From NCBI RefSeq assembly GCF_018446385.1, contig NC_055987.1, forward strand, positions 29,518,202-29,582,201: a DNA stretch of 64,000 bases, given 5' to 3'. Made by a program: the position numbers and the translations under genes. Shown here piece by piece: positions 23,756 to 33,714 of the stretch (positions are counted from its first letter, which is position 1; each line of letters starts with the position of its first letter). The notes under the pieces were generated by a model. That model made no database searches. It was not told the DNA's origin and saw only the letters and a program-made list of their open reading frames with translations. This stretch comes from Zingiber officinale. Lineage: Eukaryota > Streptophyta > Magnoliopsida > Zingiberales > Zingiberaceae.

Positions 23756-24333
23756 TCAGAACTCTTCTTCATCATCATCCTCATCGTCATCATTCACCTC
23801 GGATTTTGACTTGTCGGATTCCTCGCCTTCTTCTTCTGCTTCATCTACGGCAGCAACACGACTTCCTCCTCCTCCACCAGACTATGAACCAGATAAAGGT
23901 GAATAATTAAGTGATTCGATACTAGAGTTGTTCCACAAAAAGTAATGAGTTTGTGATCAGTACCTGGCCTTTGTTGTAGGTAACCATGGTTTTGGTGTAA
24001 TCGGCTTTGAGCTTTGCTGCCTTGGCTACGTATGGAGCTTTCTCTTGCAAAGGAGAGGTTGTTAAAGGTTGTTCGATTGAATTAGCAAATCATGTGTTGC
24101 TATTGATTACTTACTTCTTCCGTCAAAGATTTCCACTTATCTCCTCCAGCATTAGCAACCTGTTCGAATCAAACTGATGCATTTATTATAGTGGTAAAAA
24201 ATCGAAGAGAGAAAAAAAAATTAGTTATGGTGTAGAAAGATCTGTAGGGGAAAGGACGAGGAAAACTAACCGCTGTAACTGACTTGTTATTATGGTTCTT
24301 TTCCTTAAACATCTTCCGAAATTTTTCCCTGCC
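23756..24333 (-). pseudogene. HMGB: Captured HMGB (HMG-box) gene fragment, four exons
   Basis: Minus-strand exons of a plant HMGB chromatin protein with introns in place. Exon a (about 24270-24332) encodes EKFRKMFKEKNHNNKSVTA. Exon b (24115-24159) encodes VANAGGDKWKSLTEE and ends at GTAAGT. Exon c (23964-24043) encodes KAPYVAKAAKLKADYTKTMV and YNKGQ. Exon d (23756-23881) encodes SGGGGGSRVAA then the acidic tail ESDKSKSEVNDDDEDDDEEE and a stop. HMG-box helices II and III and the tail are recognisable; helix I and the N-terminus are missing. The b/c join appears one base out of phase. HMGB proteins bend linker DNA; this fragment would lack part of the box. Confidence 0.85.
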
Positions 24334-25551
24334 GAGCTAATCGAGTGAGCAACGACGTACAAAGAAGGGTAAAATAAATCGATAAATGGGATGCGGAGGC
24401 GAAATCATAAATCATGAGCTAAGTCAGAGCTTGAAGTTAGCAAAGCTAAGTCAGTATATTCACCACCATACATCTCTAACATCAAATGACATTTTTAGTG
24501 CAACTGATGGTTAGTGTAGTTGATTTTGCATTCATTGTGCTATTTCAAATATGTTATCTTTGCCAGTCTTACCTAAAAATATACGATTTGTGTAAATAGA
24601 TTATAGTCATTGTGAGTATTGGAAAACAAAAATATAGCTAATATCTTCTCCATTATTATTTAGTAGAAGCGTGTTTCTACCATTAGATACTTAACTTACA
24701 CTGAAAGATTCCTAAACTAATTTCTACAGCATCAAGCTCTAGATGAGGCAGACTTATCTGAAGAGGCATCATATTTACTATTGAAGTTATTGATACAGAC
24801 TGGAGATGAGCTTGTTTATGCTTCAGCTTTTGCTTATTGTATTTCAGAAATAAATTATTTAATATTGTTTCAGAACTGCAATACATGCTTATTAAGGTTA
24901 TAATTGCTCAAGCTTGGATCACGAGTTCTTTTCAAGCCTAAAGAAAATTCTATCTGTAAAAATAGCTTTAGCCATACTATTTCCTAAATATGCGTCTAGG
25001 TTTTCCATGGCAACCATAGTTCGATAAAGCCGACCCTCTCCAAGATCAGCTAAATGGACAGTTTTGAGAGTATACACTTTACCGTTTCTAGCAGATCGAT
25101 TACAATTTTGACTAGATCTAAGTAAATCCCTAAATGCGTGCAGCAGCACGACAATGCGGAAGGAACAAAAGGGAAAAAGAGGCTCACATGATTGGAGCGC
25201 TTCATGGGGCAAACCTCGGAGCGCTTGGAGAGGTTGGCGGTGAAGTGGAATCGGCGCTTAGGACACACACACACAAATCACGTAAATCATGAGAAATCGT
25301 AAACTTTACCTTGAGATTAGGGTTCTACGGCGTAGGAGAGAAGGAGCGATCAATCAATGGGATGCAGAGGCAAAAGTGAAGTGGATCAGAAGAGAAGGCA
25401 AGGAGGGGTTTCGTAGATGGGTTCGTCAGTGTGAAGAGATAAAGAAAGAAAAACACAGCGGTAAAAAATTTCGGGGAGAGGGAAAGAAAAAAACGCAACC
25501 GTAAAATATGGCGAAGGGGAAAAAACAACGAAGGAAAAAAAAACAACGACA
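24334..25551. other. CACTA-2 right interior, origin unclear
   Basis: Mostly AT-rich. A more GC-rich patch at about 25160-25270 reads on the minus strand as PKRRFHFTANLSKRSEVCPM and ends at a donor-like GTGAGC. It might be a 5' exon or leader that came with the HMGB fragment, but I do not recognise it. Frames at 25289-25626 are low-complexity, rich in A and G on the plus strand. Confidence 0.4.
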
Positions 25552-25805
25552 TTCAACAACACTTAATAGATAACGGTTTTCAAAAACCGTTGTCGTAATC
25601 CCTAAAAAATCATACATAGACAACAATTTTCAAAAGCTGTTGTCGTAGCCTTTAAAAACCGTTGTCGTAGCCCCAAAATAGATAACGGTTTTTAAAAACC
25701 ATTGTCATAGGCCAAAATAACTACTAAAAGATAACAATTTTTGTTAAAACCGTTGTTAAAAGGTAAAAAAATAACTATTTGGTATACAACCATTGTCGTT
25801 TGAGT
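25552..25805. repeat. CACTA-2 right subterminal repeats
   Basis: Repeats of GATAACGGTTTTCAAAAACC and AAAACCGTTGTCGTAG, with facing half-sites, mirror the left block at 10797-11102. Confidence 0.82.
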
Positions 25806-26706
25806 GTTGTTGAATGAGGATTTTCTTGTAGTGTCAGAATACCGTCCTAGTTCCCTATACAAAAATTTGTTCAAGCATAGAACTATCCTAGCTACCCATG
25901 TGCTCTACTAAAGTTAAATTTGGATTGCAAATGATGCTTAACATTATTAATCCAAATTTCCCTTTAGAAGTTAAACTTGGTTTGGGAACGAAACTTAACA
26001 TTCTTACTCCAAGTTCAATCGATGTGATCTTCCTAAGTTAAACCATATTACAGAAGTTATCAAATATCTATTTCAAAGATCGGCTTCCAGATTAAACATG
26101 GCGAGGCACTAGGCCTTCTTGGGTATGGGATCATCCACTACTTCCTAGACAAAGCCTCACAAAGAAATCAGATATTTAACTTCTTACAGTAAACTAGGTT
26201 TAACTATAAAGACCTCAATAGAAACACATTATCAAAACATGAAATCAAAAAATAAAATCGATAACAAAAATAATAACTTAAAACCGATAACCTCTTGTGT
26301 TTGGTTTTTCAAAATATATACAAAAGATGAACTAGTTATGATGCGGAAACTAATAACTAGTTATACCTTTTATAGCTTATAGACCTCTTGATCTTCTATT
26401 GTATTCCTCTCCTTCTCTTGGACATCGTGTGGGTGACGATCTTCCAAGATGAAATCCACTCAAGCTTCTTCCAAGGCTTCCAAGATTCGACCACCAAATA
26501 ACCTCCAAGGGATGCTAGACAAGAGAGCTTCCTTCTCTTCTTCTTCTTCTTCAAGCAACCGACCACCAAGAGATCTCCCACAATTGATGCCGCTGGCCTC
26601 AAAGAGAGAAAACAAAAGGAGAGAAGAGAAAGAACAAGGGATGACCACCAAGGAAGAATAGAGAGGAATAGAAGATGTGTACTTAGGTGAGGCACCCCCT
26701 CCTTAT

Positions 26707-26714
26707 CTTTTATA
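26707..26714 (-). promoter_or_regulatory. TATA box in solo LTR C
   Basis: CTTTTATA on the plus strand, i.e. TATAAAAG on the minus strand, at the position expected from LTR A and element B. Confidence 0.55.
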
Positions 26715-27940
26715 TTCTTTGATCTTGTCAAAAAAGGAAAGTTTTATAATAAAAAATAAATACTTCCTTTTCTCCCATGACATGGCCGGCCACAAGCTTA
26801 TGCTCCAAGCAAGGAAAGATTTTAAACAAAATTAAAATCTCTCTTTTAAAATCTCTTTTGTTGATAGTTATAAAAGGAATATTTTATAAATTAAAATCTC
26901 TCTCTCTTTTAAATCCTTTTATGGATATCTATAAAAGAAAAAATTTAAAATAAAACATGGTTACAAAAAGGAAAGTTTTATTACAAAAATTAAAATCTTT
27001 CTTTCACATTATAGATAACTACAAATAAGGAAAGATTTCAAATCTCTCTTTTATTCTTTTGTAGAAAGCTATAAAAGGAAAGATTTTAAAATTTAAACCT
27101 CTTTTTTAAAACCATCATAAAAGAAAAGTTTTTAACAAAATAAAAACTCTTTTTATTTCCTTTTGTGATCAATCTAAAAAAGAAAAGTTTTATATTAAAA
27201 TCATCCTTTTAAATCTTTTTTATGGATCTCTATAAAAGGAAAGATTTTACAAAAAATAAAACTTCTTTTTCTTCTTGTGTGTGGTCAGCACCTTGCTTGG
27301 GCACAAGCAAGGCTTGGCCGACCCTAGCTTGGTCTCCAAGCAAGGCTTGACCGGCTCTAGTTTGGGCCTTAAGAAACTAGGCTTTTGGGTGGATATAAGG
27401 CTTTATATAGAGGCTACAATAGAGACCTAGAGGAGGAATTGGTTTTTGTCTCCCGATGAGCTTGAACTTCTCGTGTTCACCCCGAACACCCAACTCAAGT
27501 TCATCAATAATATCTTATTCCACTAAAGAGTTATTATTGCACTACCGCACCAATCCCATATTACAATATGGGCTCCTTCTTATCATGAGTGTGTTAGTCT
27601 CTCCGTGTTTAAGATATTGAATGCCCACTAATTAAATGAGTTACTGACAACTCACTTAATTAATATCTAGCTCCAAGAGTAGTACCACTCAACCTTATCG
27701 TCATGTCAGACTAAGTCCACTTGCAGGGTTTACATGACAATCCTTATGAGCTCCTCAAGGGGACATCATCAACCTAAATTACTAGGACATAGTTTCATTA
27801 TATAATCAACAACACACTATATAAATAATATCATTTTCCAACTTATCGGGCCTATTGATTTAACGAACTAAATCACACCCTTTGATAAATTAAAGAAATA
27901 AATATTAAGTATACGTACTTGTTATTATATCATAATTAAG

Positions 27941-28278
27941 TGTAATTTTAAACCTCCAAGCTAAGTACTAGAGTTTATGAATCCTGGTAGAAGGCAAAAA
28001 ATCCACTAGCCAGAGGTGGGAAGACCGTGTGAGTAACGACACGGTCGAGGGGCCGCCTTGGGGCATCCAAGGGGCCGAGGGGTCGGGTCGTTACATTAAA
28101 AAGGTCTCACTTGGCTACCATGATTCATAAACTCTAGTACTTAGCCTGGAGGTCTAGAGTTCGAATCCTGGGGAAGGCAAAAATCCAATGGCCAGGGGTG
28201 GGAAGACCTAGTGAGTAACAGCACGGCCGAGGGGCCGCCTTGGGGCATCCAATGGGGCCGAGGGGCCAGGTCGTTACA
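27941..28278. mobile_element. 338-bp insertion with internal duplication and inverted repeat in LTR C
   Basis: Interrupts LTR C between ATAATTAAG and AGTACACAC. It starts TGTAAT, ends GTTACA, and is flanked by TTAAG (27936-27940 and 28279-28283). A roughly 125-bp block ending in TCGTTACATTAA occurs twice (about 27975-28100 and 28155-28283). A 32-bp segment at 27952-27983 (ACCTCCAAGCTAAGTACTAG and on) is repeated inverted at 28122-28153. A pol III B-box-like GTTCGAATC is at about 28159. It could be a rearranged SINE or a short TG..CA solo LTR; I cannot decide. Confidence 0.6.
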
Positions 28279-28656
28279 TTAAGAGTACACACTTCTATAA
28301 TAACAGAGGTTTTATTCTTTTATATAGTCAGTATAAAAAGAAACTACCTCAAATAGTTCTGCTCAATACACTTATAGTGTACTAGTATAATTTTATAGTC
28401 AAGATAAACTAATACCAAATTACATTACAACCACTCCAATGCTTTGTCCCATTCCATCTTGGTTGTGAGCTACTATTTATAATTTATAAGGAACTGATAA
28501 CATGATATTCTGTGTGTCTCCTCACACCATGTTATCTACAATATAAATTAAATGGACAACTACACTTAGCATAAATGTAGATATTTGACCAATATGATTC
28601 TTATTTCAAAATAAAAGTTTATACAAAAAGCTAGACTTTTAGTATACACTCTAATA

Positions 28657-28763
28657 GGAGGATCTCAACCCTTCTATGTCAGAGTCGGGGGAGTCTAGGC
28701 TCTGAAAAGGATACGATGATACGGTACTTGTTCGACCCTTGTGCGAAGGGGAGTCTGTTACCG
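28657..28763. other. Flank of solo LTR C, diverged repeat of 10655-10760
   Basis: Starts with the GGAGG duplication of C. The block GGCTCTGAAAAGGATACGAT through GAAGGGGAGTC resembles 10688-10740 on the other side of C, so the pre-insertion site contained an imperfect tandem repeat. Confidence 0.65.
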
Positions 28764-29114
28764 CTGTTGGATACAATTTTGCAAACCAAAATCTTGGTGC
28801 CATCGATCATTGAAAGTCAAGTTTGACTTCAAAATCGAAATCTACGTTTCACGTAGATAAAACTGGACTATTAATTTGCTCAAAACTGATTGCGAGTGAA
28901 TGAGAAATTAATTGTTCAAAGATGTGCTCAAATTAACATTAAGGAAAAAGATGGGGTTTTAGTCCCACATCGTTAACCGACGAGAGCCAGTGTTTCCTTA
29001 TATGTGTTGTTGTGCTAATGTTGTTAATACAAAAGCATAGGTGCTCTCTATCCTTGGGCGAGCAGGTGCTCGCAGACGTCGTCGTTGTATCTTGGGAACG
29101 AATTATCGTTATCC

Positions 29115-30160
29115 ATGAGCACTGTAGCGGAGCAAAATCATTTTACGGAGATAGTGTCGAATATTAGCCTCGACGACAACTCAGTTTGCTTCCTCTCAGT
29201 AGTAATCTCCCGGAAGTCTCGACAGTCGACTAAAATTAACTATGTTAAATACCGAGGAGAAAATCCAGAGGCTCAAGGACCTCACAATCATAAAATGATA
29301 TCGACAAACTAATTTGGCTGGGATCAACGATGTACCAACTGCCATCCCTCACGCTGAGAAGCCGGAGAAATTCAATGGAGCCGACTTCAAAAGATGGCAG
29401 TAGAAGATGCTGTTTTACTTAACCACACTGAACCTTGTACGATTTCTGCGTGAAGACCCGCCAACCGCTACAAAAGATAATTTCGGTAGTAAGGCTGCTC
29501 GCGATGCGTGGTCACATGGCGACTTCCTGTGCCGCAATTGCATTCTTAACGCGCTGGACAATATGCTATATAACGTATATTGCATGATAGAGATGGCCAA
29601 ATCTCTGTGGGAATCAGTAGAGAAGAAATACAAAATTGAAAACGCCAGACTGAAGAAATTCATCATCGGCCGATTTTTGGATTTCAAAATGGTGGATTCT
29701 AAAAGCGTCACGTCTCAAGTCCAAGACATGCAACTGATAATGCATGATATGGACACTAAAGGAATGTCGTTGAACGAGTCATTCAAGATTGTTGCGGTAA
29801 TCGAGAAACTCCCTCCGTCATGGAAGGATTCAAAAATTACCTAAAGCACAAGCAAAAGGAGATGAGACTTGAAGACCTTATCCTGCGGTTGCGGATAGAG
29901 GAGGATAATCGAAAATTATCTTACTCTAGAGGAACGAAGCGGGCAGTCGATGAGATGTCCAACCTGACAGAATCAAAAGCCAAGAAGCTGAAACAACTGA
30001 AACAGAAGGCTCAAGGCAAGAAGTTCAAGGGCACGTGCTACAACTGTGGAAAGTCAGGACACATGTCCAAGGACTGCAGATGCCCAAAGAAGACAACCAA
30101 GAGTCAAAAGAATGTTGCGAACCAGGTCGCAACTTCTGCTGATATAGATCTCAGCACCAT
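29115..30160 (+). pseudogene. Copia D gag remnant with zinc knuckle
   Basis: Starts at about 29115 (MSTVAEQNHFTEIV). The main gag frame 29407-29844 includes MLFYLTTLNLVRFLRED and VTSQVQDMQLIMHDM, typical of the UBN2-type copia gag domain. An in-frame TAG just before 29407 (KRWQ, stop, KM) and a one-base shift at about 29832 break it. The next frame carries the CCHC knuckle CYNCGKSGHMSKDC near 30040-30080, after a lysine-rich stretch. Gag would coat element RNA. It differs clearly from the gag of B and G, supporting a separate lineage. Confidence 0.85.
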
Positions 30161-30164
30161 GGAT

Positions 30165-30499
30165 CTCACTACGGTCGTGTTTGAAGCCAACATGGTGGAC
30201 AACCCGAAGCAGTGGTGGATCAATACTGGAGCAACCCCACCACGTCTGTTCTAACAAGGCGATGTTCTCCAAGTACACCCCGATAAGTGGAAGAAAGCTC
30301 TATATGGGCAATTCCATGACACCCCCGATTGTTGGACTCGGAAAAGTAGTTCTAAAACTGACGTCTGGGAAGGAGCTAACTCTCATTGATGTGCTCCATA
30401 TTCCCGACATCAGGAAGAACTTAGTTTCTGGATCGACACTTGTTAAAGCCAGATTTAAACTAGTGTTCCAGTCCAACAACTTTGTATTTACGAAGAACG
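30165..30499 (+). pseudogene. Copia D protease remnant
   Basis: The active site should read WWIDTGAT; here it is WWINTGAT (about 30210-30235), replacing the catalytic aspartate with asparagine. An extra C just after it shifts the frame. The continuation in the other frame is [20 protein letters not shown], then [20 protein letters not shown]. The sequence stops at the solo LTR inserted after FVFTKN (30499). A retroelement protease frees the polyprotein parts; this one is inactive on two counts. Confidence 0.85.
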
Positions 30500-31798
30500 T
30501 GTTGGATCGAGATCGCGCTAGAGGGGGGGGTGAATAGCGCTCATGGATTTCACGTGTTTCGTATTCAAAAAACTCGACGAGTAAGCAGCGGAATAGAAAG
30601 AAATAACAAACACACACAAAGACACCAAGGGTTTACTTGGTTCGGAGCCTAAGGCGACTCCTACTCCAAGGCCTGCGATCGTTGATTGCTTTTCGGTGGG
30701 CAACAACTATAAAATCAATAAGAGTATAATAAATGTTTACAATTAAATGTACTGGAAAAAAACTTATACCGACAACTAGAGATGAAGAAAACGAAGCTTC
30801 AGGTTGTCGAGTACTTTCAACAGCACTTCTGGGTCGTCTTGTTAGCAGCACACGAGATAAGGTTACTTTAGAATTGATTGATTCAAGCTGCTACTCGAAC
30901 ACCCCTTTTATACACTGCTAGAGGCACCTCAAACCTCATCCAAGGCACCTCCAAGCCTCCCGAGTCAGCCGCGTGGATCAACACATAAACCTTCGTCGCT
31001 TATCCTGCTTGAGGCACCTCCATGGCCAGTCCAAGGCGCCTCCAGCTCCATCCGAGGCGCCTCCAGCTCCTCTTCGCAGCTAACTTCTATTTTGCACTCG
31101 AGGCGCCTCCAAGCTCCATGGAGGCGCCTCGGACATTGTTAATCCGAGGCTTAGCTTGTTCCTTTTGTACCTGCAAGACACATTAGTCCCAAAACAACAA
31201 CATACCCTGTAAGACAAAGTTAGAACAGATATAAACATGATAAATCAAGTGATCAACAATCATCGGACTATTCGGGTCTGACTTCGGATTTCCGTCCGGA
31301 AACCCTAGGTCGACCCGACGCCTACTGTTCCCTCTGTGGGGAACGCGCCCTCACCTACTCCCCTCAGGAGAGATTACCTTATGTCAGTCCGGTCCTCCAG
31401 ACTGACTGGACTTTCTGCCTAGGGTTACCACCCCCTAGGACCTAGGGTTATCACCCCCTAGGGTTTTTCTCCACCTAGGGTTACCTCCCCCTATGATCCA
31501 CCACCTAGGGTTACCACCCCCTAGGACCTAAGGTTTCCGCCCCTTAGGGTTTTCCTCCACCTAGGGTTACCCCCCCTAGGACCTAAGGTTACCACCCCCT
31601 AGGGTTTTCCTTCACCTAGGGTTACCACCCCCTAGGACCTAAGGTTATCTCCCCTTAGGATTTTCCACCTACCTAACCGCAGTTAGGACTTTCCTGAAAT
31701 CTCATTTAAGCACGTTAGATAACAAGGAATCTTAACTTGGAATCCCTTTGTCATTATCAAAACCTAGCTTCGATTGTCGAATGCTTCCCGCACCAACA
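30500..31798 (+). mobile_element. Solo LTR (family J), copy 2
   Basis: TGTTGGATCG to CGCACCAACA, 1299 bp, flanked by GAACG (30495-30499) and GAATG (31799-31803), a 5-bp duplication with one change. Removing it and one duplication joins FVFTKN to GVFIGKMYLEQN in frame. It matches 1337-2669 in the same orientation, including the GAGGCGCCTC palindromes and the CCTAGG minisatellite at about 31400-31665. Confidence 0.92.
31400..31665. repeat. Minisatellite in solo LTR copy 2
   Basis: Tandem CCACCTAGGGTTACC / CCCCCTAGGACC / AAGGTTACC units, equivalent to 2228-2550 but with a different number and order of units. Confidence 0.75.
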
Positions 31799-32088
31799 GA
31801 ATGGTGTCTTCATAGGAAAGATGTATTTGGAACAAAATTTATTCAAGATGGTTGTAATGACTGTACACCGTGATTTTGATGGTAATAAAATAAAAGCTTT
31901 CAGCTATGTTATTGAGTGTTTCAATTTATGGCATAATCGACTTGGGCATGTCAATAATAATACTCTGAAACATCTCGTCAAACTAAATTTATTACCAAAC
32001 ATCGATGTTGATGAAACACACAAATGTGAAGTGTGCGTGAAAGCGAAAATGATGAGACTACCTTTTCATTCAGTGGAAAGGTCTATGA
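31799..32088 (+). pseudogene. Copia D pre-integrase zinc module
   Basis: Continues the D polyprotein: GVFIGKMYLEQNLFKM, then the HHCC module LWHNRLGHVNNNTLKHL and CEVCVKAKMMRLPFHSV. All four zinc ligands are present. Coding ends where LTR E starts at 32089, before any of the DDE integrase core. The five bases before E are TATGA, its expected target duplication. Confidence 0.88.
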
Positions 32089-33714
32089 TGTTGGGTGCTA
32101 CTTGGAATTCCATTCTGTTTCCCTTGTTTAAAAATTATACAAGAAAAGAACTTCTCCTAGCAACCCATGTGCTCTACAGAAGTTAAACTTGGATTACAAA
32201 CGAAACTTAACATTATTAATCCAAGTTGTTCTTCAAAAGTTAAACTTTGATTGGAAACTAAACTTAACATTTTTACTCCAAGTTTAACCCATATGTTCTT
32301 CAGAAGTTAAACTATATTACAGAAGTTGATTAAATATCTATTTCAAAAATTGACTTCCAGGTTAAACATGGCGAGGCACTAGGCCTTCTTGGGTATGGGA
32401 TCATCCACCACTTCCTAGACAAAGCCTTTCAAAGAAATTGAATATTTAAACTTTTTCCAGTAACCTTAGGTTTAACCATAGAGACCACAATCGAAACACA
32501 AAATCGAAACACAAAATTGCTAGCTTCTTGTGTTGGTACTTTAGGATCCATACAAAGAACACAAACTAATTATGCAGCGGAAACAAGTAATTAGTTATAT
32601 CTTTCTTTGTATCTTAAAGACCTCTTGATCTTCTGCTGTATTCCTCTCCTCCTCTTGGACGTCATGTGGGCGATGATCTACCAAGATGAAATCCACTCGA
32701 GCCTTTCTTCTTTGCCTACAAGTTTCGGCCACCCAAGGAATGCAAAAATAAGAAACTTCCTTCTCTTCTTCTTCCCCTCCAAGCAAACCGGCCACAAGAA
32801 GATGGAGCTTGATGTGCCACCGGCCTCAAGAGAAGAAAACAAAGAGAGAAGAGAAAGAGAAGGGTTGGTTACCAAGGAAAAGAGAAGAGGGAACTTTAGA
32901 TTGTGTTATTGTTTCATAAGGCACCATCTACCTCTCTTTTATAATCCTTGGTGAATGTAAAAAAGGAAAGTTTTAAACATAATTAAAACTTCCTTTTAAT
33001 TCCAATCATGGAAAAAAAGAAAATTTTAATAATAATTAAAATCTCTCTCTTTTAAATTTCCTATTGTGATGGCTACAAAAGGAAAGTTTAAAATTAAACT
33101 TCTCTTTTAAATCATGGTTACAAAAAAGGAAAGTTTCATCAAAATTAAAATATCTCTTTTAAAACCAATATAGATGGCAACAAAAAAGGAAAGATTTTAA
33201 AATTTAAAACTCTCTTTTAAAACCATGTAGATGGCTTCAAAAAAGGAAAGATTTTAAAATTAAAATCTCTCTTTTAATCCTTTGTAGATTGCTATAAAAG
33301 GAAAATTTTTACAAAAATTAAAATATCTCTTTTTATTACTTTAGTGGCTGACCCCTTGTTTGTTCACCAAGCAAGGCTTGGCCGACCACATCTTGGACAC
33401 CAAGATGGGCTTGGCCGGCCCTTTGCTTGGGCACTAAGTAAGGATGCGACCGACCCTTAGCTTGGGTAAGAAGCTGCGCTTTAGGTGGATAAAAAAAACT
33501 TTTAATAAGAGGCTACAACAGGGACCTAGAGGAGGAATTGGTTTTGACCTCCTGATGGACTTGAGCTTCTTGTGTTCGACCCGAACACCCAACTCAAGTT
33601 CATCAATAATAACTCATACCACTAAAGAGTCATTATTGAACTATTACATCAATCCCATATTACATTATGGGCTCCTTCTTATCATGAGTGCATTAGTCTC
33701 CTTGTGTTTATGAT
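32089..33714 (-). mobile_element. Copia LTR E, minus strand, 3' part
   Basis: On the minus strand it ends AGTAGCACCCAACA at 32089. It runs through the family landmarks (GAGCACATGG near the end, TATA box at 32936-32943, GGCCGGCC cluster near 33370-33420, TTCGGGTCGAACAC near 33580) and breaks off at 33714 inside the U3 block containing CACAAGGAGACTAATGCAC. A different LTR (I) starts exactly there. The remainder of E should lie beyond the right end of the window. Confidence 0.85.
32936..32943 (-). promoter_or_regulatory. TATA-like box in LTR E
   Basis: CTTTTATA on the plus strand, i.e. minus-strand TATAAAAG, at the family position. Confidence 0.5.

Larger units (their letters stand above)
10777..25833. 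mobile_element. CACTA-2, CACTA transposon with captured ALMT and HMGB fragments
   Basis: The ends are CACTACAACAAAAAAC and, inverted, CACTACAAGAAAATCC, flanked by TCG (10774-10776) and TCA (25834-25836), a 3-bp duplication with one change. Removal rejoins LTR C. Minus the nested copia B it is about 5.9 kb. There are subterminal repeats at both ends and two host gene fragments, both on the minus strand. No transposase is recognisable, so it is probably non-autonomous. Confidence 0.88.
10761..28656 (-). mobile_element. Solo copia LTR C, minus strand, carrying CACTA-2
   Basis: On the minus strand it starts TATTAGAGTGTATACT (28656) and ends CGAGTAGCAACCAACA (10761). It is flanked by GGAGG at 10756-10760 and 28657-28661, so it is a complete insertion reduced to one LTR. 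Only 16 bp of the LTR lie left of CACTA-2; the rest is 25837-28656. Net length is about 2.8 kb, including a 338-bp insertion at 27941-28278. It matches LTR A closely, including the GTAGCTAGGA block near its end, and has a minus-strand TATA box. Confidence 0.9.
28764..32088 (+). mobile_element. Copia element D, 5' portion (probable LTR, gag, protease, pre-integrase)
   Basis: A second, different copia lineage. A probable 5' LTR lies at about 28764-29090 (starts TGTTGGATAC; contains GTCCCACATCG and a TATA-like CCTTATATG at about 28995); its end and primer site were not resolved. Gag, zinc knuckle, protease and pre-integrase follow. It is interrupted by solo LTR J copy 2 (30500-31798) and cut by LTR E at 32089; the rest of pol is outside the window. 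Confidence 0.75.

Noticed and set aside
25289..25626. Frames on both strands near the right end of CACTA-2
   Set aside because: A/G-rich low complexity (KKEKHSGKK on one strand, FFFLRCFFPF on the other) without motifs.
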